Shown: positions 1-7,324 of the stretch, piece after piece | Numbering within the stretch: the first letter of the stretch is position 1 | How the letters are laid out: each line of letters opens with the position of its first letter | Origin: Candidatus Delongbacteria bacterium | GTDB lineage: Bacteria; CAIWAD01; BS150m-G50 | Assembly: GCA_016784425.1 (NCBI GenBank) | Contig: JADHUQ010000084.1 | Span: 1-9,831, forward strand | Direction of reading: 5' to 3' | DNA: 9,831 nt | Program-made: the position numbers and the translations under genes | The notes under the pieces: model-generated | Told to the model about the DNA's origin: nothing | The model's input: the letters and a program-made list of their open reading frames with translations, nothing else | The model's database searches: none

Positions 1-1193
1 CCGAATGTGAACCGCTGCTGTACAAAGACAACACCTTGATGCAGCGTCATACCGCTGAATTGATGGCCGGTATCAAGCTGATCCAGCAGCTGCTTTCCCC
101 GGAACGCACCGTTATCGGCATAAAGAGCAAAAACAGCAGGTCAATCGAGCAGGTTCGACGATTCGCCCCGGAGACCGATCTGGAAATCCATCTGCTCGAG
201 GATTACTACCCTTCCGGGGACGAAGTGAATCTCCTGTTTGAAATCACCGGCAAGACCATTCCCCCAGCCGGCATTCCACTGGCAATAAACATCGTCGTAC
301 TGAATGTAGAGACTGTAATAAATATACAGCGTGCCAGTCGTGACCAGCCGGTAACGCATACCATGATCACGGTCAACGGCGCGGTCCGGCAACCGGTAAC
401 CAGCTGGTTTCCGATCGGGATCAGTTTTGCCGAGGCGATCGCCTTCGCCGGTGGAAGCAATCTGCGTGACTATGTCGCCATCGATGGTGGGCCGATGATG
501 GGTAGAATTGTCGAGGATATGGACACACCTGTTGTAAAAGCCAGCTCCGGAATTCTTGTGATTCCGCGGGATCACGGGTATGCCAGGTTGATGACCAGCT
601 CCCCGGAAAGCCGCACCCGGATTGGCCGCTCCGCCTGTGACCAATGCAACATGTGTACACAGATGTGTCCCCGTTATCTGTTGGGATACCCGGTGGAACC
701 GCATCGGGTGATGCGTCACCAACAGACAATCACCACCCCGCCGGTCTCCCGCTGGGGGGAGCTCTGTTGTGAATGTGGTATCTGCACACTGGTGAGCTGT
801 CCGGAGAATCTGGACCCCCGGCTCGCCTGCCAACTGTCAAAACAGTCACTGCGGCAGATCGGGGAGAAATACAATGGTCCTAAGATTGCTGTACCCCACC
901 CGCTGGGTGATTATCGCAAGCTGGCGAGTAAACAGGTCATCAGACGGCTGGGTCTTTCCGCATATCAGACGGAAACCCCGTTCCGTGAATTCGAGGCTTT
1001 CAGCGGCAACCTGAGATTGAAACTGAGTCAGCATGCAGGTACAGCTGCAACACCTGTGGTCAAGGCTGGCGACCGGATTAAAACGGACCAGCTGTTAGCT
1101 GAAGTTCAACCGGATCAACCTGGTGTCGGTGTTCACTCACCCATCAACGGTACTGTTATCGGCGTAAATGAAGAAGAGATTGTAATCCAATGA
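1..1193 (+). CDS. pduS: PduS-type BMC-associated RnfC-like electron carrier (5' partial)
   Basis: The reading frame is open from the left edge (first full codon at position 3) and begins with ECEPLLYKDNTLMQRH, a typical RnfC/PduS segment. The true start and the N-terminal flavin-binding region therefore lie upstream; 396 residues are visible. An SLBB-like region follows around residues 115-190 (ITVNGAV to SSGILVIP). Two ferredoxin-type cysteine sets come next, C212/C215/C218/C222 and C255/C258/C261/C266, each consistent with a 4Fe-4S cluster. The C-terminal ~55 residues resemble the barrel-sandwich (biotinyl-like) domain of PduS. Known PduS proteins are flavin and iron-sulfur oxidoreductases linked to cobalamin reduction or NAD recycling in microcompartments. 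The stop overlaps the pduT start by 4 nt (ATGA), which argues for joint translation and for PduS rather than a membrane Rnf complex subunit. The name is by family resemblance; the substrate is unknown. Confidence 0.92.
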   Translation, partial: ECEPLLYKDNTLMQRHTAELMAGIKLIQQLLSPERTVIGIKSKNSRSIEQVRRFAPETDLEIHLLEDYYPSGDEVNLLFEITGKTIPPAGIPLAINIVVLNVETVINIQRASRDQPVTHTMITVNGAVRQPVTSWFPIGISFAEAIAFAGGSNLRDYVAIDGGPMMGRIVEDMDTPVVKASSGILVIPRDHGYARLMTSSPESRTRIGRSACDQCNMCTQMCPRYLLGYPVEPHRVMRHQQTITTPPVSRWGELCCECGICTLVSCPENLDPRLACQLSKQSLRQIGEKYNGPKIAVPHPLGDYRKLASKQVIRRLGLSAYQTETPFREFEAFSGNLRLKLSQHAGTAATPVVKAGDRIKTDQLLAEVQPDQPGVGVHSPINGTVIGVNEEEIVIQ

Positions 1194-1738
1194 AAACATC
1201 GATTGGTATTATCGAGTTCACCTCGATCGCATCTGGTATCGCAGCTTCCGACGCCATGCTCAAAGCGGCTGATGTCACGCTTCTAATCTCACGCACCATC
1301 TGTCCCGGCAAGTTCATGACCATGATCAGTGGTGATGTGGCAGCGGTGCGCTCCTCGATTGAGGCGGCGGAACAGCTGGCAACCAGCGAAGTGGTGGACA
1401 CCTTTATCGTGGCCAATATCCATCCCACCATAATTCCCGCGATTCAGGGAATCAACATTGTCGACAAAATTGATGCGCTGGGAATCATCGAGTCCTTTTC
1501 CGTCGCCTCACTGGTGGAAGCTGCAGATCAGGCTGTAAAAACGGCCAAAGTCCAGATACTGGAATTGAGACTGGCGATGGCGATCGGGGGGAAAGGTTTT
1601 GTTACCCTCTGCGGGGAGGTTGCAGCCGTGACCTCTGCGGTAAACACCGGCGCCGGATTCATCAGCCAGAAAGGTCTGCTGGTCAACAAGGTAGTAATTC
1701 CCCACCCCCGGGCTGAAATCCTCAAAGAATATCTCTAA
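1190..1738 (+). CDS. pduT: PduT-type tandem-BMC-domain shell protein with Fe-S cysteine
   Basis: The 182-residue product has two BMC domains in tandem, roughly residues 1-88 and 93-182. Each opens with the domain signature (SIGIIEF and ALGIIES), and the length matches PduT. Such proteins form pseudohexameric trimers that sit as facets in the microcompartment shell. Cys38, in the motif RTICPGKF, is at the position where known PduT binds a 4Fe-4S cluster at the trimer centre; NIHP at about 84 also fits. In the Pdu system PduT is thought to pass electrons across the shell to or from PduS, and the adjacent PduS gene here supports this. The start overlaps the pduS stop by 4 nt, and only a weak GAAGAAGAGA element precedes it, so translation is probably coupled. 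This is the last gene of its operon. Confidence 0.95.
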   Translation: MKTSIGIIEFTSIASGIAASDAMLKAADVTLLISRTICPGKFMTMISGDVAAVRSSIEAAEQLATSEVVDTFIVANIHPTIIPAIQGINIVDKIDALGIIESFSVASLVEAADQAVKTAKVQILELRLAMAIGGKGFVTLCGEVAAVTSAVNTGAGFISQKGLLVNKVVIPHPRAEILKEYL

Positions 1739-1762
1739 ACTCACAACAGAAATAGATACAAA

Positions 1763-1792
1763 AGGCTTCCGGCAGTGTACTACCGGAAGCCT
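1763..1792 (-). terminator. Hairpin terminator between convergent pduT and hflC
   Basis: AGGCTTCCGG and CCGGAAGCCT form a perfect 10-bp stem around a 10-nt loop. On the minus strand the stem is followed by a short T-rich run (TTTTGTATCTATTT, counting the last stem base), so it fits best as a Rho-independent terminator for hflC, whose stop is 30 nt upstream in that direction. On the plus strand the stem is followed by CTGATTGG with no T run. It might still stop or protect pduT transcripts, but this is less sure. Confidence 0.75.
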
Positions 1793-1821
1793 CTGATTGG
1801 AATCATCCAACGTTAGTGATT

Positions 1822-2757
1822 CTAGTTGCCCGTAGTTGATTCGAGATACTGCAGAAATTCTCCATCCGTTTTCAGCACGATCGTAGTGAGGCTGTCGATT
1901 ACCTCCTCGTAAGCCTCGAGGGTACGGGAGAAGCCGTAGAATTCCGGATCGCGATTATAGGCTGCGGCATAGATTCCCGTCGCTTCCGCATCGGCGGTAC
2001 CGATTTTTTCCTGGGCGGTACGATAGGCTTCCGACTGAATCAGCTGCAGCTCCTTCTCCATCTCGCCTCTGATTTCCGCACTCCGTCCCCTCCCTTCCGA
2101 ACGCAACTTTTCCGCGATCCGCTGCCGTTCAGAAATCATACGATCATAAACCTTGCGCAAAACTTCGTCGATATAGAGCAGTCGTTTGATCCTGACATCA
2201 ACCAGCTCAATACCATAGGCGGTGACTATCTCGGCAGATTCAGCGAGAATCCTGCGCTGAATCTCAACCCGCCCGAATTCAATATCGAAGCGTTCGGTAC
2301 TTTCGTTATTATCCAGCAGGTCGATCGCCACTTCAAGTTGACGGTTGGTGCTGCGGACGATTTCTATCAGGTCCACGTTGGCGATAGCGTTACGGGTTTC
2401 ACCATCAAGGATGTCATCCAGACGGGAGTGGGCGCTGATCTCGTTGTGTACGGTTTCGTAGAATTTCAACGGATCGGCAATACGCCAGCGGGCATAGGTG
2501 TCGACCATGATATACTTCTTATCACGGGTGGGGATCTGATTGGGATAGCCATCCCACTCCAGCCAGCGTTTTTCAAAAAATATCGCCCGCTGGATCAGCG
2601 GAATTTTGAACTTGATCCCGGCGGTGACGATCGGATCACCAACCGGTTTACCGAACTGGGTAATGACGACCTGCTCCATCTCCTTGACGATAAACAGACC
2701 GGAGGAGATTATGATCAGCACAAAGATGCCAATTACTATCGTGATGATGCGTTTCAT
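1822..2757 (-). CDS. hflC: HflC, SPFH-domain membrane regulator of FtsH
   Basis: The 311-residue protein has an N-terminal transmembrane segment (about residues 4-23) followed by an SPFH/prohibitin domain (EQVVITQFGKPV onward), as in HflC. Family hallmarks are strong: RMISERQRIAEKLRSEGRG near residue 205, a coiled-coil-like stretch after it, and EATGIYAAAYNRDPEFYGF near residue 260. In known bacteria HflC pairs with HflK in a large cage in the inner membrane that surrounds and modulates the FtsH protease; the bulk faces the periplasm. Its ATG overlaps the hflK stop by 4 nt (2754-2757), and a strong GGGGAGGTG ribosome binding site lies within the hflK end. The length is slightly short of the E. 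coli protein (334). No ftsH is in the window. Confidence 0.96.
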   Translation of the reverse strand: MKRIITIVIGIFVLIIISSGLFIVKEMEQVVITQFGKPVGDPIVTAGIKFKIPLIQRAIFFEKRWLEWDGYPNQIPTRDKKYIMVDTYARWRIADPLKFYETVHNEISAHSRLDDILDGETRNAIANVDLIEIVRSTNRQLEVAIDLLDNNESTERFDIEFGRVEIQRRILAESAEIVTAYGIELVDVRIKRLLYIDEVLRKVYDRMISERQRIAEKLRSEGRGRSAEIRGEMEKELQLIQSEAYRTAQEKIGTADAEATGIYAAAYNRDPEFYGFSRTLEAYEEVIDSLTTIVLKTDGEFLQYLESTTGN

Positions 2758-3731
2758 TTCAACACCTCCCCATTGAGGTTGAGCAGCGGGAGCACACCGG
2801 AAAGATCATCATCAATCACGATTTTTCTCCTCACTTCCGGAAGTACGGTGGTTATCATCTCGAGGTAAAGACGCTGGCGGGTGACAGACTTGGCTTTGCG
2901 GTATTCGTTGTAGATCGAAATGAACCGTGACGCCTCACCCTGAGCCCGATTGACCCGGTTGAGCGCATAACCTTCAGCATTGAGAATAGTCTCCGCGGCT
3001 TCACCACGCGCCCGGGGAATCACCTGGTTGTAGGCAGAACGGGCCTGATTGATCATCTCCTCCTTCTCCTGGAGCGCCTGGTTAACCTCGTTGAAGGAAG
3101 CCTTCACCGCATCGGGTGGATTAACATCCTGCAGGACAACCACCTGAATCCCGATACCCAGCTGATAAGAATCGACAATATCCTGTAGCAGAGCAGTCAC
3201 TTCAAGGGCAACCTCAGCGCGACCGGTAGTCAGAACTTCGGTCACAGACCTGTCACCGACAACCTGCCTCATGGCGGACTCACTCGCCCAACGCAGGGTT
3301 TCCTCCGGTTGTCTCGCTTTGAACAGGAACAGCACCGGGTCATCGATACGATACTGCACAATCCACTCGACATCCGCACAACTCAAATCGCCGGTAAGCA
3401 TCAATGATTCGTTCTGGTATTTACGGCTGTCATATTTGGTTTTAACGCCCGCCTGCAGGGTGCGGAAGCCGAACTCCTGCTTCAGCTGGCGCTTTACCGG
3501 CACCTTGACAACGGTTTCGACCCCAAAAGGTATCTTGAAATGTAATCCCGGTTGAGTGATACGGGTAAACTTGCCAAATGTCAGCACTACCCCGGTCTCG
3601 TGTGGTTCAATGGAATAAAAACTTGTACTCAGAAAGATGAGTACGAGGAGTGCTATTAACCCACCCCAGATGTAGGTGGGTTTTATCTTTGGTAATTTGA
3701 TCTCTTTCAGATCAGGAAATTCTGCTTCCAT
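2754..3731 (-). CDS. hflK: HflK, SPFH-domain membrane partner of HflC
   Basis: The 325-residue protein has a short cytoplasmic N-terminus, a transmembrane segment at about residues 20-39 and an SPFH domain beginning EPHETGVVLTFGKF. Typical HflK sequence follows: QPGLHFKIPFG, a DVEWIVQYRIDDP strand and, near residue 250, a helical ARGEAAETILNAEGYALNRVNRAQGEA-type stretch (only partly quoted here). With HflC it forms the membrane complex that modulates FtsH. At 325 residues it is shorter than E. coli HflK (419), mainly because it lacks the long Gly-rich N-terminus; other lineages also have short forms. The start is supported by GGGAG on the minus strand at 3741-3737, 5 nt before the ATG. It is the first gene of the hflKC operon. 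Confidence 0.95.
   Translation of the reverse strand: MEAEFPDLKEIKLPKIKPTYIWGGLIALLVLIFLSTSFYSIEPHETGVVLTFGKFTRITQPGLHFKIPFGVETVVKVPVKRQLKQEFGFRTLQAGVKTKYDSRKYQNESLMLTGDLSCADVEWIVQYRIDDPVLFLFKARQPEETLRWASESAMRQVVGDRSVTEVLTTGRAEVALEVTALLQDIVDSYQLGIGIQVVVLQDVNPPDAVKASFNEVNQALQEKEEMINQARSAYNQVIPRARGEAAETILNAEGYALNRVNRAQGEASRFISIYNEYRKAKSVTRQRLYLEMITTVLPEVRRKIVIDDDLSGVLPLLNLNGEVLK
2763..2771 (-). promoter_or_regulatory. Ribosome binding site of hflC
   Basis: On the minus strand GGGGAGGTG stands 5 nt before the hflC ATG and lies inside the last codons of hflK. It fixes the hflC start and shows that hflC can load ribosomes by itself despite the overlap. Confidence 0.8.
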
Positions 3732-3998
3732 ACTTTCTCCCTTTCTATTGCAAATCGAAATGTGTTGCAGCGGTTCAGCGTCAGAATAATGACTGACTTC
3801 AAGTCCACTTTCAGCGCTGCCTGCCTGGAGCAGGACTCCGACAGGAGTTTCATGATATCACTCCCCCTGCTATTCTCCAATAACTTCCTCCTCATCTGCT
3901 TCCACCGGTATGCGCTCGCTGAGAGGCGGTGCTAGTCAATCTTGACAATCACCACCAATTTCTTGGACAGCTGCGGAGCATTCCCTAGTTTTAGCGCC
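3732..3998. other. Intergenic region between divergent hflK and HAD genes
   Basis: About 267 bases hold the 5' ends of the leftward hflKC operon and the rightward HAD-peptidase series, so promoters for both should be here. The hflK ribosome binding site is at 3737-3741. I see isolated promoter-like hexamers, such as TTGACA at 3942-3947 (+), but no well-spaced -35/-10 pair on either strand. A small minus-strand frame of 62 codons (3707-3895) overlaps the hflK start and looks non-coding. The left edge of the HAD gene is itself uncertain: its frame is open from 3936, after a TAG at 3933-3935. Confidence 0.5.
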
Positions 3999-4673
3999 AT
4001 GGCGAACTGCACACCTGCAAGTAATGAGGGGACCGGATCCACCACCGTACCAGTAAAGCAGGTTCTGTTTGATCTGGGGGGGGTTCTGGTCACACTGGAC
4101 CCGCAACAGCGTGTAGATTGTTTCCTGGAAATCTGCGGAATTGGGGTTGATCAGGTCAACGCATTTCTTGATTCCGACCTCCCGCCACGATTCAGTACCG
4201 GAAAACTGGATGGTGAAGAGTTTTATCGCGAAGCGAAAATCTTCTTCAATGGGGACTTGAGGAAATCGGACCTGCGCAATTGCTGGAACCGCTTAATCGC
4301 GGATGCGATCCCCGCAAACCTGGAAGCCGCCCGGCGCCTGAGCCACGCTGATTACCAGGTAGGCCTCCTGAGTAATACCGATCCCTGGCACTGGGAATAT
4401 ATCAGCAGCCATATTTTGATTTCTGATGAGTTGCAGCCGGTTTTCACCTCCTTTGAACTCGGTCTGGAGAAGCCGGAACGGCGGCTTTTCCGGATAGTAT
4501 CTGAGGCGTTGGCCTGCCTGCCGGATGAGATCCTGCTGATTGATGATTCCCGGCAAAATCTGGAGACCGCCCGCAGTTGTGGTTGGCAGGTCTGTCAATA
4601 CGAATCTGTCCCGCAGCTGCATTCCCTGGTGGCAGGCATGATCGCACAACAGCAGAAATATGATGTCAATTGA
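3999..4673 (+). CDS. YihX-like HAD-superfamily phosphatase
   Basis: From ATG 3999 the product has 224 residues and carries all four HAD motifs. Motif I is FDLGGVLV with nucleophile D25, motif II is LLSNTD (S125), motif III is K158 in LEKPERR, and motif IV is LIDDSRQN (D182/D183). The cap region is helical and inserted after motif I, as in subfamily IA. The DLGG form of motif I, SNTD followed by tryptophan, and the spacing all resemble E. coli YihX, which removes phosphate from alpha-glucose-1-phosphate; the real substrate here is unknown. The start is uncertain. ATG 3999 has no clear ribosome binding site, the frame also allows TTG 3942 (243 residues), and either choice leaves an unusual 20-40 residue leader. 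An 8-G run at 4076-4083 lies within motif I. The stop is 29 nt before the M16 start, suggesting one operon. Confidence 0.82.
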   Translation: MANCTPASNEGTGSTTVPVKQVLFDLGGVLVTLDPQQRVDCFLEICGIGVDQVNAFLDSDLPPRFSTGKLDGEEFYREAKIFFNGDLRKSDLRNCWNRLIADAIPANLEAARRLSHADYQVGLLSNTDPWHWEYISSHILISDELQPVFTSFELGLEKPERRLFRIVSEALACLPDEILLIDDSRQNLETARSCGWQVCQYESVPQLHSLVAGMIAQQQKYDVN

Positions 4674-4690
4674 TGATCAGTAAATATGCA

Positions 4691-4696
4691 AAGGAG
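4691..4696 (+). promoter_or_regulatory. Ribosome binding site deciding the M16 start
   Basis: AAGGAG stands 6 nt before ATG 4703. This favours 4703 over the in-frame TTG at 4670 and ATG at 4673, which overlap the HAD stop codon but have no such site. Confidence 0.8.
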
Positions 4697-4702
4697 AACT
4701 CC

Positions 4703-7324
4703 ATGGGAGCTCGGCAGAGAAAAATTGCAATTTCATTCTACACGGTAATAATCACCATCACGCTGACCCTGATTGCATCCGCTGCCGGGCGGACGGCTGA
4801 TACGGGCTACAACCTGATTCACCAGTTGCCGGACAATGTCCAGTTGGGTCAATTGGAGAACGGTATGCCGGTCCTGCTCGTATATAATCCCACCAGTACC
4901 ATGACTGGTGTGAATGTGCAGGTTCATGCCGGTTCGGTTTATGAGGATTTCCATACATCCGGAATGTCTCACATGCTGGAGCATCTGTTGTTCAACGGCA
5001 CCACCCGGCGTACCCAGGAACAGCTGTACGATGAGATGGACAGCATCGGTGGCTACAACAATGCAAACACCTCCAGTACCTATGTCAACTACATGGTGGT
5101 GGTATCAGCCTCTGAACTGCTGGCCGCTATGGATATACAGAGTGACATGCTTTTCAATTCGATCCTGCCCCCTGACAAGTTCGAAAAGGAGCGTGGCATC
5201 GTGCTGGAAGAGATGATGCAGAGCCGGGGTAATCCCAATTCAGACGCAGGCGAACTGATCGACCAGCTGATATTCGGTGGCAGCTCAATGGGCATGCCGA
5301 CCCTGGGCACCGTCAGTACAATCGAAAACATGCAGCGGGAAGAGGTCTTCAACTTCTACAAGAATTTCTATGTGCCCAATAACATGCAGCTCTCCGTCGT
5401 AGGGAGTTTTGATCCTGATTCCATCTGGCAGCAACTTGAGCGTTATTACGGTGGTGCCGCTCCGGCCAATGTTGTGGTTCCACCTGTTACTGAAGCCGGT
5501 CGCTTGACAGAAATCAGCGTCAACTCGCGGAAGCACACCGGAACGCCTGAACTGCATCTGGTTTATAATGCTCCGGCCTACAACGAGAGTGATTACGCAG
5601 CTTTTGAGGTCCTGCTGGAGCTGCTGGATGCACCCACCAACCCGGTAAGAGCTTTGCTCCTGGAACAGGGAATACCATTGTCGGAGCTATACCATCGACA
5701 TTATGCCTGGGAGGGCTTTTCCCGTCTCCAGATCGGTTTCGAATTCAGTGAAGCTGTGGATTTCAATCAGATCATGCCGTTGATCGACCAGGCGCTGAAC
5801 GAAATGGCTACCGGTCTCGTGGTGGAGGATGATCTGATAACCGGTATCGTTAATACCCGGTTGACGGAGGAGCTGCGACTGGTGGAAAGACCGCACAACC
5901 TGGGTGTGTTCAAGGGAGACCTGCTGGCGAATGCCGGTTTTGAGGGGCTTTATCGGTTGTCACACGAAATTCAACTGGTTGACAAAGGAGTGATCCAGCA
6001 GGTAATAGATCGATATATCACCGGTCAACCCCACCAGATAATTGCCCTCTGGTCTGTGCCGGAAGCAACCGCTGAAGAGGCAGGGGAAGAGCTCGCCACC
6101 AGGCGGGTGATGTTGACAAGCGGCTCCACTCTGATTGCCCATGACCGGGGCGCCTCTGATCTGTTCGCCCTGCATCTGCTTATACGCAACCGCTCACTCC
6201 ATGAACCACCAGGCCAGGAGGGGATAGTAAATCTTCTGCACGAGCTGCTCCTGACAACTGATCCCACTGATCCGGCCAGTGACCCGCAGGCACCGTTTAA
6301 CAAACTGGGTATCATCGTTAAAGCGGTTGATCTGCCCTGGATACCCTATGATGATTACTACACCAACGGACGTTTCTCTTTCATCCGGGTTGAATGCCGT
6401 CGTCAACAGGCAGAACAGGCGATAGAACTGTTGACCGACCTTCTTTATGAGCGTGAACTCACCGGGGAACTGCTGACGGAGGCGACACAGAGTGTTTTAC
6501 GACGCCTGAGTCGTGAGGACAAGAGTGCCAGGACGATAGCACGTCGCAGCTTTCGTAAGGCTCTGCTGGGGGATCATCCCCTGACCCAGTCGATTTATGG
6601 TACAGAGGAGAGTCTGGAGGGGGTAACCCTCTCAACGATCCAGGTGCTGCGTCAACGCTATTTCAATCCTGCCAATCTGATTTTCAGCGTTGTCTCGGCC
6701 ATCCCGGCTCAGGAGGTCGCAGATATGTTGAACAGCGCTTTGCCGGTTCCGGTTGAAACAACATTGCCTGAACTTCCACCAACACCACTCACCCTCGTGG
6801 CCAACTCCGAAGTAATTGAGATGGACAGCCAACAGGCTCATATCTACGAGGGGTATGTTGTGGAGATCGATCCGCTGGACGCGCTTCCCCTGGAACTGCT
6901 GGGATCGATAATCTCAAATCGTCTGGCCATGGACCTGCGTGAAACACGGGGGATGGCCTATTCGGTTGGAGCCTGGATTTCAGCAGAAGCTGACCGAGCT
7001 GAGATCGGCTGCTACATCGGTACCCGTGTCGAGAACCTGGAGGAGGTGGTTCCGGTGTTACGCCAGAGTATTACCCAGTTTGATGTTGACGGTATCACAC
7101 AAACCGATATCGATATCGCCCGTCAGGCTATCCTCGGCCGTATGCAGATGCGTCTGCTATCCTCGATCGGACAGGCCTACAGTCTGGGTGTGGCCGAATT
7201 GAACGGTGATTTCAACGATTCGATCGACCTGCTGGATCGTTACAACGCCATTACCCTTGAACAGGTTCAGGCGGTGTCCAGCTACCTGGGTGGCAAACCT
7301 ATCGTGGAGGTAATTGTCAAATGA
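4703..7324 (+). CDS. Exported M16-family zinc metallopeptidase, two-half form
   Basis: From ATG 4703 the product has 873 residues. A basic start (RQRK) and a hydrophobic stretch to about residue 27 (LIASAA) make a Sec signal peptide, so it should act in the periplasm or outside. The inverted zinc motif HMLEH is at residues 90-94 (H90, H94 ligands, E93 catalytic), and the third ligand is E169 or E170 in IVLEEMM, about 75 residues later as in M16. The C-terminal half has no HxxEH and resembles the inactive M16 half; it carries the conserved RGMAYSVG segment (Y753) that helps bind substrate. Full length fits fused active-plus-inactive M16 proteins, as in pitrilysin or PqqL. These enzymes usually cut short or unfolded peptides inside a closed chamber. 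The gene overlaps the downstream M1-like peptidase by 4 nt. Its target is unknown. Confidence 0.94.
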   Translation: MGARQRKIAISFYTVIITITLTLIASAAGRTADTGYNLIHQLPDNVQLGQLENGMPVLLVYNPTSTMTGVNVQVHAGSVYEDFHTSGMSHMLEHLLFNGTTRRTQEQLYDEMDSIGGYNNANTSSTYVNYMVVVSASELLAAMDIQSDMLFNSILPPDKFEKERGIVLEEMMQSRGNPNSDAGELIDQLIFGGSSMGMPTLGTVSTIENMQREEVFNFYKNFYVPNNMQLSVVGSFDPDSIWQQLERYYGGAAPANVVVPPVTEAGRLTEISVNSRKHTGTPELHLVYNAPAYNESDYAAFEVLLELLDAPTNPVRALLLEQGIPLSELYHRHYAWEGFSRLQIGFEFSEAVDFNQIMPLIDQALNEMATGLVVEDDLITGIVNTRLTEELRLVERPHNLGVFKGDLLANAGFEGLYRLSHEIQLVDKGVIQQVIDRYITGQPHQIIALWSVPEATAEEAGEELATRRVMLTSGSTLIAHDRGASDLFALHLLIRNRSLHEPPGQEGIVNLLHELLLTTDPTDPASDPQAPFNKLGIIVKAVDLPWIPYDDYYTNGRFSFIRVECRRQQAEQAIELLTDLLYERELTGELLTEATQSVLRRLSREDKSARTIARRSFRKALLGDHPLTQSIYGTEESLEGVTLSTIQVLRQRYFNPANLIFSVVSAIPAQEVADMLNSALPVPVETTLPELPPTPLTLVANSEVIEMDSQQAHIYEGYVVEIDPLDALPLELLGSIISNRLAMDLRETRGMAYSVGAWISAEADRAEIGCYIGTRVENLEEVVPVLRQSITQFDVDGITQTDIDIARQAILGRMQMRLLSSIGQAYSLGVAELNGDFNDSIDLLDRYNAITLEQVQAVSSYLGGKPIVEVIVK
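7306..7310 (+). promoter_or_regulatory. Ribosome binding site of the M1-like peptidase
   Basis: GGAGG lies 10 nt before ATG 7321 and 13 nt before the next ATG at 7324. The closer spacing favours 7321 as the start, which also gives the ATGA overlap with the M16 stop. Confidence 0.6.

Noticed and set aside
141..833. 230-codon open frame on the minus strand opposite pduS
   Set aside because: The plus strand encodes conserved SLBB and 4Fe-4S motifs here. The minus frame shows no family resemblance.
2338..2868. 176-codon plus-strand frame across hflC/hflK
   Set aside because: It is antisense to two well-conserved SPFH genes, with no ribosome binding site or domain seen.
3783..3803. Heat-shock-like promoter for hflKC (CTTGAAG on the minus strand)
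   Set aside because: CTTGAAG resembles a sigma-32 -35 element, but no CCCAT-like -10 follows at the right distance.
3707..3895. 62-codon minus-strand frame upstream of and overlapping hflK
   Set aside because: It overlaps the hflK start in another frame, has no clear ribosome binding site, and its composition does not look coding.
3942..3991. Possible sigma-70 promoters for the HAD gene (TTGACA at 3942; TTGGAC 3963-3968 with TAGTTT 3986-3991)
   Set aside because: TTGACA has no -10 at proper spacing. The second pair has 17-bp spacing, but each hexamer matches consensus at only about half its bases, and it would place transcription start on the ATG.
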